NCBI GenBank assembly: GCA_004134985.1
Contig: REGQ01000001.1
Span: forward strand, 186,001-250,000
Direction: 5' to 3'
DNA: 64,000 bases
DNA from: Paenibacillaceae bacterium
Lineage (GTDB): Bacteria > Bacillota > Bacilli > Paenibacillales > Paenibacillaceae
Shown here one piece after another: positions 25,226 through 34,906 of this stretch. The position numbers and the translations under genes were made by a program. How positions within the stretch are numbered: position 1 is the first letter of the stretch; each line of letters begins with the position of its first letter. The notes under the pieces are model-generated. The model saw nothing but the letters and a program-made list of their open reading frames with translations. It was not told where the DNA came from and searched no databases.

Positions 25226-26749
25226 ATGACAGATCAACGCTTTGGCATTATTGACATCGGTTCAAATTCAATCAGGCTCGTTATTTATGAACGGACGGAG
25301 CATGGAGCCAATCAGGTTATCGACAGCAGCAAGCGTTCGGCGCGTCTAAGCAAGCAAATTGCTCCAGACGGCAGTCTCCCTGAAAAGGCCATACAGGATC
25401 TCGTCAGCATTCTCAACCATTTCCGGCTGATCTGTTCGCAACAGCGGACATTTCATATTCATGCCGTTGCGACAGCGGCGATTCGCAATGCCACCAACTG
25501 CCATGACATACTCAACAAGCTGCAAGCGGGCAGCGGGCTGTCTGTCCAGCTTCTCTCCGGCCGGGAAGAAGCCGAATACGGCTTTCTCGGCATGCGCAAC
25601 AGCCTCGACATTTCCGACGGCTTTTTAATCGATATCGGCGGCGGCAGCACCGAAGTTTCCCTGTTCCGCAACCGCCAGCTTCTTCAAAGCGTCTCCTTCC
25701 CGTTTGGCTGTGTCAATATGACCGAGCGCTTTGCCGAAGAAGGACAGCTTGACGATGTGCAGCTGCAGGCCATGGAAGCGCAAGTGAAAGAGATGCTTCA
25801 GAGCGAGCCTTGGATAGAGGAGCATGAGAATTTGCCGCTCGTCGCTGTCGGCGGCACCGCCCGCGCCTTCGCCAAGCTGCATCAGGCCAAACACGGCTAT
25901 CCTCTGCGGATCACACATCATTACCCGATTGATTCAGCCGGGGGGGATGAGCTGTTCGAACTGCTCCGCCAACTCCCGCTCCAGAAACGCAAGAAATTTC
26001 CCGGCCTGTCCAAAGACCGGGTCGATCTGATCGTACCGGGGCTTGCCTTGCTGCGCATCCTGCTGCACGCCACCAGAGCAAGCGGTTTTCTGATCTGCGG
26101 CTCCGGGCTGCGCGATGGTGTATTCTATATGTCCCGCTTCCCTCAACAGCCTCAGCTTGACAATCTGCTGGAGAGCAGTGTCGCAAATTTATTGGCTCTG
26201 CATCCAAGGATGCCCAGCAGTCACCTTAATTATGTACGCAGCAGCGCGCTGTCGCTCTATGATGATATCAAGCATCGGGAGTCGGCGTTTCCCCCGCGGG
26301 CCCGCCTATGGCTGGATGCAGCGGCGGCTCTGTTCCGCATCGGCTCCACCATCGATTATGAGAAGTACGAGGATCACACTTTTTATATGATTATGAACGC
26401 CGGGTTGAACGGTCTGAACCATCATGAAATTGTGATGGTTGCGGCAATCGCGTCATTCAAAACGAAAAACCGGACGCGACAGCTGCTTCATCCCTATAAA
26501 GCGCTGCTGACTGACTCCGATTTCACGATGATTTCCCAATTAGGCATCTTGCTTCAGCTTGCCATAGCTCTGGACCGCTGTCAAACCCAGGCGCTCCAGC
26601 GCTTCTCCGTCACAGCGGCAGACGATACGCTGCACATCCGCCCGCTGCTCGCCGACGGTCAACTGGAGGTTGAACGGCTGGAGGTTGCCTCGCTAGCCGA
26701 GGATTTCTATAAAATATGGAAGATCGCTCCGCTTCTCCACGCACCCTAG
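25226..26749 (+). CDS. ppx: Exopolyphosphatase / Ppx-GppA phosphatase family
   Basis: Removes terminal phosphates from polyphosphate (or hydrolyses pppGpp). The ASKHA-fold signature FGIIDIGSNSIRLVIYE is at residues 6-22; GREEAEYGF near 115 and DIGGGSTEVS near 137 are the other family blocks; the rest of the chain includes an HD-like helical domain. Length is 507 aa. The ATG at 25226 follows GGAGG; an upstream in-frame extension of 29 codons has no site. It is divergent from citZ and convergent with ppk, with which it shares the CTAG stop. Opposite activities next to each other point to polyphosphate turnover. Confidence 0.9.
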   Translation: MTDQRFGIIDIGSNSIRLVIYERTEHGANQVIDSSKRSARLSKQIAPDGSLPEKAIQDLVSILNHFRLICSQQRTFHIHAVATAAIRNATNCHDILNKLQAGSGLSVQLLSGREEAEYGFLGMRNSLDISDGFLIDIGGGSTEVSLFRNRQLLQSVSFPFGCVNMTERFAEEGQLDDVQLQAMEAQVKEMLQSEPWIEEHENLPLVAVGGTARAFAKLHQAKHGYPLRITHHYPIDSAGGDELFELLRQLPLQKRKKFPGLSKDRVDLIVPGLALLRILLHATRASGFLICGSGLRDGVFYMSRFPQQPQLDNLLESSVANLLALHPRMPSSHLNYVRSSALSLYDDIKHRESAFPPRARLWLDAAAALFRIGSTIDYEKYEDHTFYMIMNAGLNGLNHHEIVMVAAIASFKTKNRTRQLLHPYKALLTDSDFTMISQLGILLQLAIALDRCQTQALQRFSVTAADDTLHIRPLLADGQLEVERLEVASLAEDFYKIWKIAPLLHAP

Positions 26750-28809
26750 CTCTTCCATGAGGGAATATGCATCGCTATGAACTGACTGCGGAAGGGCTGG
26801 GTCTTGTCGCAGATCAGTTCATAGGTCCCGGAGGACTGGAGCTGCCTCGATTTCACATTGTCGTTCAGGCTCATCTGCAGCATTCGGACAAGCGTAGCGC
26901 GCAGCGAAGCATCGAACACCGGACACATCAGCTCAATGCGGCGCATCAGGTTGCGCGTCATCCAATCCGCGCTAGACAGGTACACTTCCTCATCCCCCCC
27001 GTTGCTGAAATAAAAAATCCGGGAATGCTCCAGAAACCGGTCAACGATGCTGATCACCCGAATATTGTCGCTTCGACCGGCAATCCCCGGCCGCAAACAG
27101 CACACACCCCGAACAATTAAATCAATTCGCACGCCAGTTGCCGAAGCTTCATAAAGCTTATCAATAATATCCTGATTGGATAAGGAATTCATCTTGGCAA
27201 TTATGTAGCTGGATCTGCCTTCGATCGCATGCTGCTTTTCCCGGTCGATCAATTCAAACAGCTTTTCCTTCAGATCAGTGGGCGCAACTGCGAAAGCCTT
27301 CCAATCATGCGGCGCAGAATAGCCTGTCACTTCATTGAATAGCGCAGAAGCATCAATGCCAATAATCGGATGGGCGGTAAATAGACCGACATCGGTATAC
27401 AATTTTGCAGTGCTGTCATTATAGTTGCCGGTGCCGACATGGACATACCGCTTGAGGACACCATCTTCGCGCCGGACGACCAGCAATATTTTGGCATGCG
27501 TTTTTAATCCGACCAAACCGTACACGACATGACAGCCCGCCTTCTCCAATTGCTTGGCCCAGGCAATATTGCGCTCCTCGTCGAACCGCGCTTTCAGTTC
27601 TACGACGACCGTCACCTGCTTGCCGGACTCCGCAGCCTTGGCCAGCGCACGCACGAGTATGGAGTCGCCGCTGACACGGTACATCGTCATTTTAATAGCG
27701 AGCACGTCCGAATCATCTGCCGCTTGCATGACAAAGTCATTCACAGCATCGAACGATTCATAAGGATGATACATGAGCACATCCCGCTGACGGAGTACTT
27801 CAAACATATCTTCCCCCGCCTCCAGCTCACTCGGATACGATGGTTCGATTTTCCCATAGCGCAAATCGTCTTTTCCCGGAATTGCTCCTACAAATTTCAT
27901 GAGAAAACTGAGATCGATTGGACCGGATATTTCCAGTTTATTATCATTAATCTCGAGTTCTTCCTGCAAAATCTGCAACGCTGCCGGATGCATGCCTTCC
28001 GAAATTTCCAATCTAACCGGCATCCCCCAGCGCCGTCTGCGCAGTTCCTTCTCGATTTCTTCCAGTGTCAAATCGGCGTTGCGAGTAACGCGGAAAGCAT
28101 GCACGGACATCGGCAAATAGCCGTTAAACAATTTATCAATATAATGTTCAATGAGATCTTCTAACAGTACGAACTCCAGCTTGTTGCTGTTGCCTCTGGA
28201 AGGAATTTGAATGAACCGTGTCAAAATGGAGGGAACCTGGACGATTGCAAACAACTGTGATGCATCATCACGGCCAGCGATCCTGTCGGAATGCTGTTCC
28301 AATTGTTCACTTTCTCGCCTGAGCAGCACGGCAAGGTAAAGCTCCTTCGTATGCAGCAGTGGGAACGGCCTGCTCTGATCGACGGCCATCGGCGTTAGCA
28401 CCGGAAATACAATTTCCCGGAAATAAAGCTCCATTGCCGACCGCTGCACTTCACTGAGTTCGCTTATTTTTTTGAAGCGGATGCCGTGCTTGGCAAGACC
28501 GCGAAGCACTTCACGATAAGTGCGATACTGCTCGGAAACCATCTGCCCGGTGCGCTTGAGCAATCTTTTCCACAATCCCCCAGGGGTGTAGCCGGTAAAA
28601 TCCGCTTTCGTGTAGCCTGCCCGCAATTGGTCCTGAATCCCTGCCACTCTGACACTCATAAATTCATCCAAATTGCTGGAGGTGATTGCCAGAAACTTCA
28701 AGCGTTCCAGCAAAGGGGTTTCTGTGTCCTGCGCCTCCTGCAGCACACGACGATTAAATTCCAGCCAGCTCATATCCCGATTAACATACTGTGACCATTG
28801 CCTTGTCAT
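26746..28809 (-). CDS. ppk1: Polyphosphate kinase 1
   Basis: Reversibly makes long-chain polyphosphate from ATP at the membrane. It has the four-domain layout: N-domain NRDMSWLEFNRRVL (residues ~10-23), head domain, and two phospholipase-D-like domains. The active-site segment YVHVGTGNYNDSTAKLYTD near residues 454-472 carries the His that becomes phosphorylated; FDEERNIAWAKQLEKAGCHV and the KMTMYRVSGDS stretch are further blocks. Length 687 aa is normal. GGGGAGG precedes the ATG. Just upstream is a four-hexamer PhoP-box-like array, suggesting phosphate-starvation control. Confidence 0.95.
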   Translation of the reverse strand: MTRQWSQYVNRDMSWLEFNRRVLQEAQDTETPLLERLKFLAITSSNLDEFMSVRVAGIQDQLRAGYTKADFTGYTPGGLWKRLLKRTGQMVSEQYRTYREVLRGLAKHGIRFKKISELSEVQRSAMELYFREIVFPVLTPMAVDQSRPFPLLHTKELYLAVLLRRESEQLEQHSDRIAGRDDASQLFAIVQVPSILTRFIQIPSRGNSNKLEFVLLEDLIEHYIDKLFNGYLPMSVHAFRVTRNADLTLEEIEKELRRRRWGMPVRLEISEGMHPAALQILQEELEINDNKLEISGPIDLSFLMKFVGAIPGKDDLRYGKIEPSYPSELEAGEDMFEVLRQRDVLMYHPYESFDAVNDFVMQAADDSDVLAIKMTMYRVSGDSILVRALAKAAESGKQVTVVVELKARFDEERNIAWAKQLEKAGCHVVYGLVGLKTHAKILLVVRREDGVLKRYVHVGTGNYNDSTAKLYTDVGLFTAHPIIGIDASALFNEVTGYSAPHDWKAFAVAPTDLKEKLFELIDREKQHAIEGRSSYIIAKMNSLSNQDIIDKLYEASATGVRIDLIVRGVCCLRPGIAGRSDNIRVISIVDRFLEHSRIFYFSNGGDEEVYLSSADWMTRNLMRRIELMCPVFDASLRATLVRMLQMSLNDNVKSRQLQSSGTYELICDKTQPFRSQFIAMHIPSWKS

Positions 28810-28847
28810 ATTTCAGCCTCCCCATAAGGCTTATTATGATTCAGCAA

Positions 28848-28886
28848 TGTTATTGTTATGTCACAGTATTGTAAACGTAACGTAAA
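28848..28886 (-). promoter_or_regulatory. Candidate PhoP box upstream of ppk
   Basis: Read on the minus strand, four hexamers TTTACG, TTTACA, GTGACA and ATAACA occur at exact 11-bp spacing (plus coordinates 28881, 28870, 28859 and 28848), each separated by five bases. This fits the Bacillus PhoP consensus of TT(A/C/T)ACA repeats with ~5-bp spacers. A CATAAT -10-like hexamer follows. The box ends 39 bases from the ppk ATG. Confidence 0.55.
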
Positions 28887-28929
28887 GCCGTCAAGCAGGC
28901 AGCAACGCCAGACTGTTTTCTAACAATAA

Positions 28930-29322
28930 TCAGGGTTTATAAATCGTAACGGAATCGTTCCGCATTTTACGCTCCAGCCAAGTAAGGGCAATGTGCCGAT
29001 AGTAAGGTCTTGTAAAGGGAAGCAGTAAGGTGAGTCCAACCAAATCGCTTAAAAAACCGGGAATAATAAGCAGCAATCCGCCAAACAGCACACAAATCCC
29101 GTCCAGCAGCGTTCTTCCTGGCGGCTGTCCCGCTTGCATCTGGCGCTGGGCATCCTGCAAGACTCGTCTTCCCTGCTGTTTGGCAGCGTAGATGCCAATC
29201 AGACAAGACAGCAGCAAGATCGCTGTCGTTGTCAGCGGCCCCAGCCAGGAAGCAACCTGAACAATTCCCCATAGTTCAATAACGAAAAACACGATCGCAG
29301 CGATAAAAAGCCATTTGATCAT
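28930..29322 (-). CDS. fxsA: FxsA family membrane protein
   Basis: FxsA is a small cytoplasmic-membrane protein; in Escherichia coli its overproduction relieves phage T7 exclusion by F, and the normal role is unknown. The 130-aa protein has three predicted helices (MIKWLFIAAIVFFVIELWGI at the start, a second around 25-46, and GGLLLIIPGFLSDLVGLTLL near 78-97) and the family's G-I-C-V-L-F-G-G-L-L motif. The ATG at 29322 follows AAGGAGAT; an upstream extension lacks a site. In Bacilli fxsA is also found near pyk. Confidence 0.85.
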   Translation of the reverse strand: MIKWLFIAAIVFFVIELWGIVQVASWLGPLTTTAILLLSCLIGIYAAKQQGRRVLQDAQRQMQAGQPPGRTLLDGICVLFGGLLLIIPGFLSDLVGLTLLLPFTRPYYRHIALTWLERKMRNDSVTIYKP

Positions 29323-29420
29323 TATTTCATCTCCTTGTCGGCAAGCATAACGGTTCGCCGTCCTTAGGGCGGCAGAGCTTTCGTTCCGCAAGCTGGTATA
29401 TGGTGACGAACGATAGCGTC

Positions 29421-29888
29421 TTATACGTTGAAGGAAAGCTGGAGTGCACGATACACTTCAGGCATTGCTTTATCGAGCCTGCATGGCTGAAAATCCTTAT
29501 TCACCCAAGCGTGACGGGTCGTGCCGCGAACAAGCAATTCGCCAGGTGGCGTTTCATCCCCGCAAAGTTCCGGGAACGCAGTGTGCTCGTCAATTCGCCG
29601 AACTTGCGATTCGAATGCAATCCGTACAGGCGTCATTGCGCTGATGCGGGTGCACACAAGCACGAAATCATCATACAGCGCCGGCATAATAAATTTACTC
29701 TCCAGTTCGATTACCGGCAGCAGCAAACCATGCTGCTCAAGATCGCGATACCGCAATCCAGCGTGGCGGATCATTTCCGTACGTCCGATTTCGAACCAGT
29801 TTATATAATTTCCATGAAAAACAACGGCCATTCGATCCGTTTCCTGATAGCGGACACGAAGGGGATGCAAATGCCAGCAAGCGTCCAT
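29421..29888 (-). CDS. Acyl-CoA thioesterase, hot-dog fold (YbgC/4HBT type)
   Basis: A small hot-dog thioesterase, hydrolysing short or medium acyl-CoA. The N-terminal block RVRYQETDRMAVVFHGNY (residues ~11-28) with the catalytic Asp (E-T-D) and H-x-N-Y, then WFEIGRTEMIR, is the YbgC/4-hydroxybenzoyl-CoA thioesterase signature. Length is 155 aa. AGGAGAGA precedes the ATG at an easy distance. It lies between the pyk terminator and fxsA; the natural substrate is unknown. Confidence 0.85.
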   Translation of the reverse strand: MDACWHLHPLRVRYQETDRMAVVFHGNYINWFEIGRTEMIRHAGLRYRDLEQHGLLLPVIELESKFIMPALYDDFVLVCTRISAMTPVRIAFESQVRRIDEHTAFPELCGDETPPGELLVRGTTRHAWVNKDFQPCRLDKAMPEVYRALQLSFNV

Positions 29889-29927
29889 CCTCTTGTTCTC
29901 TCCTTAGCAAACTAAAGTTGATACAGC

Positions 29928-29954
29928 AAAAGCGACGGTATGAATACCATCGCT
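29928..29954 (-). terminator. Rho-independent terminator of pyk
   Basis: On the minus strand AGCGATGGTAT pairs with ATACCGTCGCT (one G-U pair), followed by TTTTGCTG. It lies between the pyk stop and the thioesterase start. Confidence 0.75.
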
Positions 29955-29981
29955 CCTGCGGCCTATATTTAATTGGCTGGA

Positions 29982-31739
29982 TTAAAGTACTTTAGCTTGA
30001 CCGGAGTAAATAACACCCATCTCGCCGTAGACCGTTACTTCCATGCCATCTTGAAGCAATTCCAAGGCATTGTCGACACCAAGCACAACCGGAATGCCCA
30101 GGTGCAGTCCAACAACCGCCGTATGGCTTGTAATGCCGCCCTGCGTAGTGATGACAGCCGCAGCTTTTTCAATCGCTGGCATGTAATCTTTGTCCGTTGC
30201 AGTAGTCACAAGAATAGCGCCGGGAACGATTTTGCTGTTTGCTTCTTCAGCTGAACGAGCGACGATGATTTTGCCTGTCGCGCTTTGGCTGCCGATTCCT
30301 TGGCCTTTGGCAAGCAAATCCCCAACATGATGAATTTTGATCAAATTCGTCGTTCCTGAACGCCCTACCGGTACGCCAGCGGTAATAATGACCGTATCGC
30401 CCAGTGTAATCTCACCGGATTTAATTCCGCCTTGTACTGCGATATCAAACATTTCATCGGTTGTTTCAGCCGTATTTCCCTCGACAGGAATAACGCCCCA
30501 AGTCAACGCCAATGTCCGCATCACCTCACGAACAGGTGTTACAGCAATAATCGGCGCCTTTGGTTTATATTTGGATACCATGCGCGCTGTATAGCCGCTT
30601 TCCGTAGACGTGATAATCGCTTTGACATCCAAGTCCAGAGCCGACTTCGCAACGGATTGACTGATCGCTTCCGTAACCGATGTTTGCTGAACTTTTACCT
30701 GCTTCGCGAACACTTCACGATAATCCAGCGCCGATTCCGCGCTTTCTGCAATTCGAGCCATCGTCAATACTGACTCTACCGGATATTTACCAGCAGCAGT
30801 TTCCCCGGAGAGCATAACCGCATCTGTACCATCAAAAATCGCATTGGCTACGTCACTTGCTTCCGCTCTTGTCGGACGGGGATTGCGCTGCATGGAATCC
30901 AGCATTTGCGTAGCTGTAATAACAGGCTTGCCTACACGGTTGCATTTCTCGATCATTTGCTTTTGTACGACAGGCACTTCCTCAGCCGGGATTTCCACCC
31001 CGAGATCGCCGCGCGCAACCATCAGACCATCGGATACTTCCAAAATTTCATCGAGGTTGTCCACGCCCTGCTGATTTTCAATCTTGGAAATAATTTGAAT
31101 GTGCTTCGCGCCATGACGCTCCAGCAGCTCACGAATTTCCAGAACATCGCTTGCTTTGCGGACGAAAGAAGCAGCGATAAAATCAACGCCTTGCTCAATG
31201 CCAAACTTAATATCGCCTGCATCCTTCTCGGTAATACCAGGCAAAGAAATGGAAACGCCAGGCACATTCACGCCTTTTTTGCTTTTGATTTGTCCGGCAT
31301 TTACAATTCGGCAGAAAATTTCCGTACCTTCGACCTTTTCCACTGTCAAGCCGATCAAACCGTCATCAATAAGAATTGTAGAGCCAATCGTCACGTCTGC
31401 AGGCAAGTTGTCGTAAGTAACCGGGACACGGTTCCGATCGCCGAGAATTTCCTCGGTTGTCAAAATAAGTTGCTCGTCCTGTACAAGATCAATCGGCTCT
31501 TCTTTCAATTTGCCAAGGCGAATTTCGGGGCCTTTCGTATCGAGCAGAATCGCCACGGTCTTGCCGAGTTCCTGACAAGCCAGGCGAATGTTTTTAATTC
31601 GATTTCCGTGCTCTTCAAAGTCACCATGCGAAAAATTGAGACGTGCCACATTCATACCGGCCAAAATCAATTTTTTCGTGTTTTCGAGCGATTCACTAGA
31701 AGGTCCAATCGTACATACAATTTTCGTTTTGCGCATCAT
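29982..31739 (-). CDS. pyk: Pyruvate kinase with C-terminal PEP-utiliser domain
   Basis: Catalyses the last step of glycolysis, phosphoenolpyruvate plus ADP to pyruvate plus ATP. N-terminal [13 protein letters not shown] and [12 protein letters not shown], the [16 protein letters not shown] catalytic-Lys region near residue 220, the [12 protein letters not shown] segment near 240, and [12 protein letters not shown] near 310 are all present. An extra C-terminal domain (residues ~505-580) carries [12 protein letters not shown], the PEP-utiliser motif typical of Bacillus-type pyruvate kinases; total 585 aa. CGGAGG precedes the ATG. It follows accA directly; the pfkA gene usual at this position in Bacillus is not present. 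Confidence 0.96.
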   Translation of the reverse strand: MMRKTKIVCTIGPSSESLENTKKLILAGMNVARLNFSHGDFEEHGNRIKNIRLACQELGKTVAILLDTKGPEIRLGKLKEEPIDLVQDEQLILTTEEILGDRNRVPVTYDNLPADVTIGSTILIDDGLIGLTVEKVEGTEIFCRIVNAGQIKSKKGVNVPGVSISLPGITEKDAGDIKFGIEQGVDFIAASFVRKASDVLEIRELLERHGAKHIQIISKIENQQGVDNLDEILEVSDGLMVARGDLGVEIPAEEVPVVQKQMIEKCNRVGKPVITATQMLDSMQRNPRPTRAEASDVANAIFDGTDAVMLSGETAAGKYPVESVLTMARIAESAESALDYREVFAKQVKVQQTSVTEAISQSVAKSALDLDVKAIITSTESGYTARMVSKYKPKAPIIAVTPVREVMRTLALTWGVIPVEGNTAETTDEMFDIAVQGGIKSGEITLGDTVIITAGVPVGRSGTTNLIKIHHVGDLLAKGQGIGSQSATGKIIVARSAEEANSKIVPGAILVTTATDKDYMPAIEKAAAVITTQGGITSHTAVVGLHLGIPVVLGVDNALELLQDGMEVTVYGEMGVIYSGQAKVL

Positions 31740-31816
31740 TTTTAACTTCCTCCGTTTGTTAGGTCAGTCTTGAACTGTTACTTGTATGAAATTAACAACA
31801 GGCATAGCGTTAACCG

Positions 31817-32815
31817 CTAAACCTGCGCTGATTCTGGAGCTGGCAGTTCCTCCGCCGTCTCCAGCGTTGTGAAGGAACCGACTTTACGAAATTTCTCATA
31901 ACGGTCATCGATCAACTGTTCCGCACTCAAGCTGGACAATTCCACCAAATGCTTGCTGAGCGCAACTTTAATGGATTCTGCCTGCTGCGGAACATCGCGG
32001 TGCGCCCCGCCTTGCGGTTCAGGGATAATCTCTTCAATGACCCCGAGTCTAAGCAAATCTTTGGCTGTAATCTTCATCGCCTCGGCGGCCTGATCCGCCT
32101 TGCCGGCGTCTTTCCACAAAATGGATGCTGCCCCATTGGGAGATATTGCGGAGTAAATCGCATTTTCCAGCATAAGCACCCGGTTGCCAACGCCAAGTGC
32201 AAGCGCGCCCCCGCTACCGCCCTCCCCAATGATTACACAGATGATAGGCACACCGAAAGTAGCCATCTCGCGTAGATTGCGCGCGATCGCTTCTGACTGT
32301 CCGCGCTCCTCTGCAGTATTGCCGGGATAGGCGCCTTTCGTATCAATGAACGTCACGATCGGACGCTTGAATTTGTTCGCCTGCTGCATAAGACGCAGCG
32401 CCTTGCGGAATCCTTCAGGATGCGGGCTTCCAAAGAAACGCGCGATATTGTCTTTCGTGTCCTTGCCTCGCTGATGGCCGATAACCGTGACGGGAATGCC
32501 ATCAAGCTTGGCCAATCCGCCAACAATGGCCAGATCGTCTGCGAACAGCCGGTCACCATGCAGCTCGATAAAATCCGTAAAGATGGCATGAATGAATTCA
32601 AGTGATGTCGGACGCTGCTGATGACGCGCCAGATGCATCTTTTCCACCGGTTTCAGTTCGCTGTACAGTTCTTCCTGAAGCTGCTGGTAGCGCTGTTCAA
32701 GGCGCGAAATTTCATCGGAGAAGTCGATGTCGCGCTCCTGGCTAAACCGCTGCAATTCATCGATTTTTTTGCGCAGCTCAGAGAGCGGCTTCTCAAACGG
32801 AAGTTCACCCGCCAT
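31817..32815 (-). CDS. accA: Acetyl-CoA carboxylase carboxyltransferase subunit alpha
   Basis: With AccD it transfers the carboxyl group from biotin to acetyl-CoA, the first committed step of fatty-acid synthesis. Features: an N-terminal coiled-coil region (residues ~5-50), then [16 protein letters not shown], the oxyanion-forming [14 protein letters not shown] segment near 203-216, and [17 protein letters not shown] near 161-177. I chose the ATG ten bases after AGGGGG rather than the ATG that touches it; 332 aa. It overlaps the end of accD by 11 bases, so the two subunits are co-translated. Confidence 0.95.
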   Translation of the reverse strand: MAGELPFEKPLSELRKKIDELQRFSQERDIDFSDEISRLEQRYQQLQEELYSELKPVEKMHLARHQQRPTSLEFIHAIFTDFIELHGDRLFADDLAIVGGLAKLDGIPVTVIGHQRGKDTKDNIARFFGSPHPEGFRKALRLMQQANKFKRPIVTFIDTKGAYPGNTAEERGQSEAIARNLREMATFGVPIICVIIGEGGSGGALALGVGNRVLMLENAIYSAISPNGAASILWKDAGKADQAAEAMKITAKDLLRLGVIEEIIPEPQGGAHRDVPQQAESIKVALSKHLVELSSLSAEQLIDDRYEKFRKVGSFTTLETAEELPAPESAQV

Positions 32816-33671
32816 TAGACACATTCCCCCTCACCGTATGCATATCGAGCAATTTAATCAGCGTTGGCTTCAAATCCTTCCGGTGCACAACTTTGTCAAG
32901 CTGTCCATGCTGCAGATTAAATTCCGCCGTCTGGAAGTTGTCAGGCAGCTTCTGCCGGATCGTCTGTTCAATGACAATACGTCCCGCGAATCCGACCAAC
33001 GCGCCAGGCTCGGCCAAATTGTAGTCGCCAAGCATCGCGAAGCTGGCCGATACGCCTCCAAAAGTAGGATCGGTCAAAATTGAAATATATAAACCGCCTG
33101 CATTGTGAAGTTTGGCAAGCGCTGCGCTTGTCTTGGCCATCTGCATCAGACTCAGTATGCTCTCTTGCATACGCGCGCCGCTGGAAGTAGAGAAAATAAG
33201 CATCGGAAGCTCACGCTCAATCGCATGCTCGATCGCCCGCGTAATCTTCTCCCCGACGACCGATCCCATCGAGCCGGTGAAAAAATCAAAGCTCATGACA
33301 GCTGCGACAACCGGAAAGCCCCCGATCATCCCTTCACCTGTCACGACACCGTCAAGCAAGCCGGAGTTTTTCTTCTGCTGCTCCAGCTTGGCTGCATATC
33401 CAGGAAATTCAAGCGGGTCCTCGGACACCATATAGGCATCAAATTCCTCAAATTGCCCCTCATCCATCACCATCTGGATTCTCTCTCTTGCATTAAGCCG
33501 GAAATGATGGCCGCAGGAGGAGCATACTTTCAGACTTTTCTCGAGTTCCTTGCTGAATTGAATTGTTCCGCATTTGGGACACTTATTCATCAAGCCTTCC
33601 GGAATGTCTCTTTTCGGACGCTCTGAAGGTATGGTGGCATATTTTTTCTTGTGAAATAAATCTTTAAACAT
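32805..33671 (-). CDS. accD: Acetyl-CoA carboxylase carboxyltransferase subunit beta
   Basis: Beta partner of AccA in the carboxyltransferase. An N-terminal zinc ribbon is formed by Cys31, Cys34, Cys50 and Cys53; the crotonase-fold domain contains [18 protein letters not shown] near residue 165, [18 protein letters not shown] near 192, and [11 protein letters not shown] near 213. Length 288 aa is normal. The ATG follows GAGAGGGTG; a 26-codon upstream extension is rejected. An extended -10 (TTGTTATGAT on the minus strand, near 33700-33709) could be its promoter. Confidence 0.95.
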   Translation of the reverse strand: MFKDLFHKKKYATIPSERPKRDIPEGLMNKCPKCGTIQFSKELEKSLKVCSSCGHHFRLNARERIQMVMDEGQFEEFDAYMVSEDPLEFPGYAAKLEQQKKNSGLLDGVVTGEGMIGGFPVVAAVMSFDFFTGSMGSVVGEKITRAIEHAIERELPMLIFSTSSGARMQESILSLMQMAKTSAALAKLHNAGGLYISILTDPTFGGVSASFAMLGDYNLAEPGALVGFAGRIVIEQTIRQKLPDNFQTAEFNLQHGQLDKVVHRKDLKPTLIKLLDMHTVRGNVSNGG

Positions 33672-33799
33672 GTAATACACCCTCTCAAGGCGCAAAAGTA
33701 TCATAACAAGGTCTGGCCCGCGCTGTTCCCGAAGCAAAAAAAAGCGCAACCGCCCGGAACTGCCCCGCCCATGTTACAACCAGGGGATTCTAACAGGAA

Positions 33800-33988
33800 T
33801 TATGAATGCAGAATACCATTCAAAACCTCCTGCACTTCTTCAAGTTCACCGGAGGGAACCAATATCTCGAATTGCTGCTTGGAGAGGCTGATGGGACGGA
33901 CCTGAACAAGAAAACCCTCTTCGGTCAATTTCTTTTGGATGCTCTCCGCGATTCTTGCCGTAGGCGCGATATAGATAACCGTCCACAT
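33800..33988 (-). CDS. Small conserved hypothetical protein, 62 aa
   Basis: A 62-residue soluble protein with an alternating strand/helix pattern: MWTVIYIAP then an amphipathic helix, and a second strand-helix unit ending in EEVQEVLNGILHS. The layout resembles small DUF2007-type or ACT-like signalling folds, but this is a guess. AGGGGG eight bases before the ATG supports translation. It stands between accD and the PgpA/YutG gene in a location where Bacillus has the malic enzyme gene. Function unknown. Confidence 0.65.
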   Translation of the reverse strand: MWTVIYIAPTARIAESIQKKLTEEGFLVQVRPISLSKQQFEILVPSGELEEVQEVLNGILHS

Positions 33989-34150
33989 GAAAGGTACCCC
34001 CTAAACCGACTGGATCAGGCCATATAATGCAATAATGATATCATAAGAACTCTTAAAACCGCAACAGATCGCAGGATATGACTGCCAAACGAGTTTGGAT
34101 CAGCTACCCTGAAGGGGGCATAGCTTTCATTTCACCTGTCATCCCATTCC

Positions 34151-34663
34151 CTACTCGCCTGGTTTCGGATCAAGCACCGATCGCGCTTCATAGCGAATTG
34201 CGGCCGGATCTTTGTGGGCAATTCTGGCCGAAGCGGCCGCAGCAAGCCCAGCGATCAAATCATCCAGAAAAACATGGACATGGCTGCCGTCATCGTTCAG
34301 ACGCTTAATGACCCCGGGCTTGACTTTATCCAAATATCCGAAGCTTGTCAACCCAATCATACCATACACATTCGTTATTCCGAGCGCCAGTGTTTCATCC
34401 ACTCCGTACAGTGATTCGTCCGTCTCCATAATAGCCTGAAGCGGCTCAGGCAGCAAGCCCTTTTCCGCCAGCTCATCCAAGGCAAGCCCTGTATAAAATA
34501 CATATTGCACTTCCCGTTTGACAAGAACCGCCCGCACACTTTCCGCACAGTCGGACACCGTCAAAACCGGATTATACGGCGACTGCAGCAAATAGACGAT
34601 CTCCGCCACCTCATCTACCGTTACGCCGCGCCTCTCCAGCCACTGCTCTAATGCGGTTGCCAT
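34151..34663 (-). CDS. Phosphatidylglycerophosphatase A family protein (YutG-like), copy 2
   Basis: A paralog of the protein at 5603, sharing the same blocks: KREVQYVFYTGLALDELAEK, DESLYGVDETLALGITNVYG, TSFGYLDKVKPGVI and the VFLDDLIAGLAAAASARIAH region. At 170 aa it is the typical YutG length. The ATG at 34663 follows AGGAGGG by seven bases; the longer frame upstream has no site and is not conserved with the paralog. Family role is dephosphorylation of phosphatidylglycerol phosphate; having two copies could mean different substrates or growth stages. Confidence 0.82.
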   Translation of the reverse strand: MATALEQWLERRGVTVDEVAEIVYLLQSPYNPVLTVSDCAESVRAVLVKREVQYVFYTGLALDELAEKGLLPEPLQAIMETDESLYGVDETLALGITNVYGMIGLTSFGYLDKVKPGVIKRLNDDGSHVHVFLDDLIAGLAAAASARIAHKDPAAIRYEARSVLDPKPGE

Positions 34664-34906
34664 TATATATCCCTCCTGCTTCTCGACAAAAAACTGCAAA
34701 GTTTGCTGCCCATCCTCGCGTGTCCTGCTCGGCAAACATTTTAAAAGCGGCCTGCACACCGTTGTCTGTGCAATAGCCTGTATCTCCTAAAATGTATGCA
34801 AAAGCAGCCGTGAATGTGCCTGAAACATGCGTTCCCGTCGAGAGCAGCCGGTCGCTGTCTCCCCCTGGCAGACGTTCTGCCAAACGGTTCAAACCCTATT
34901 AAACAG

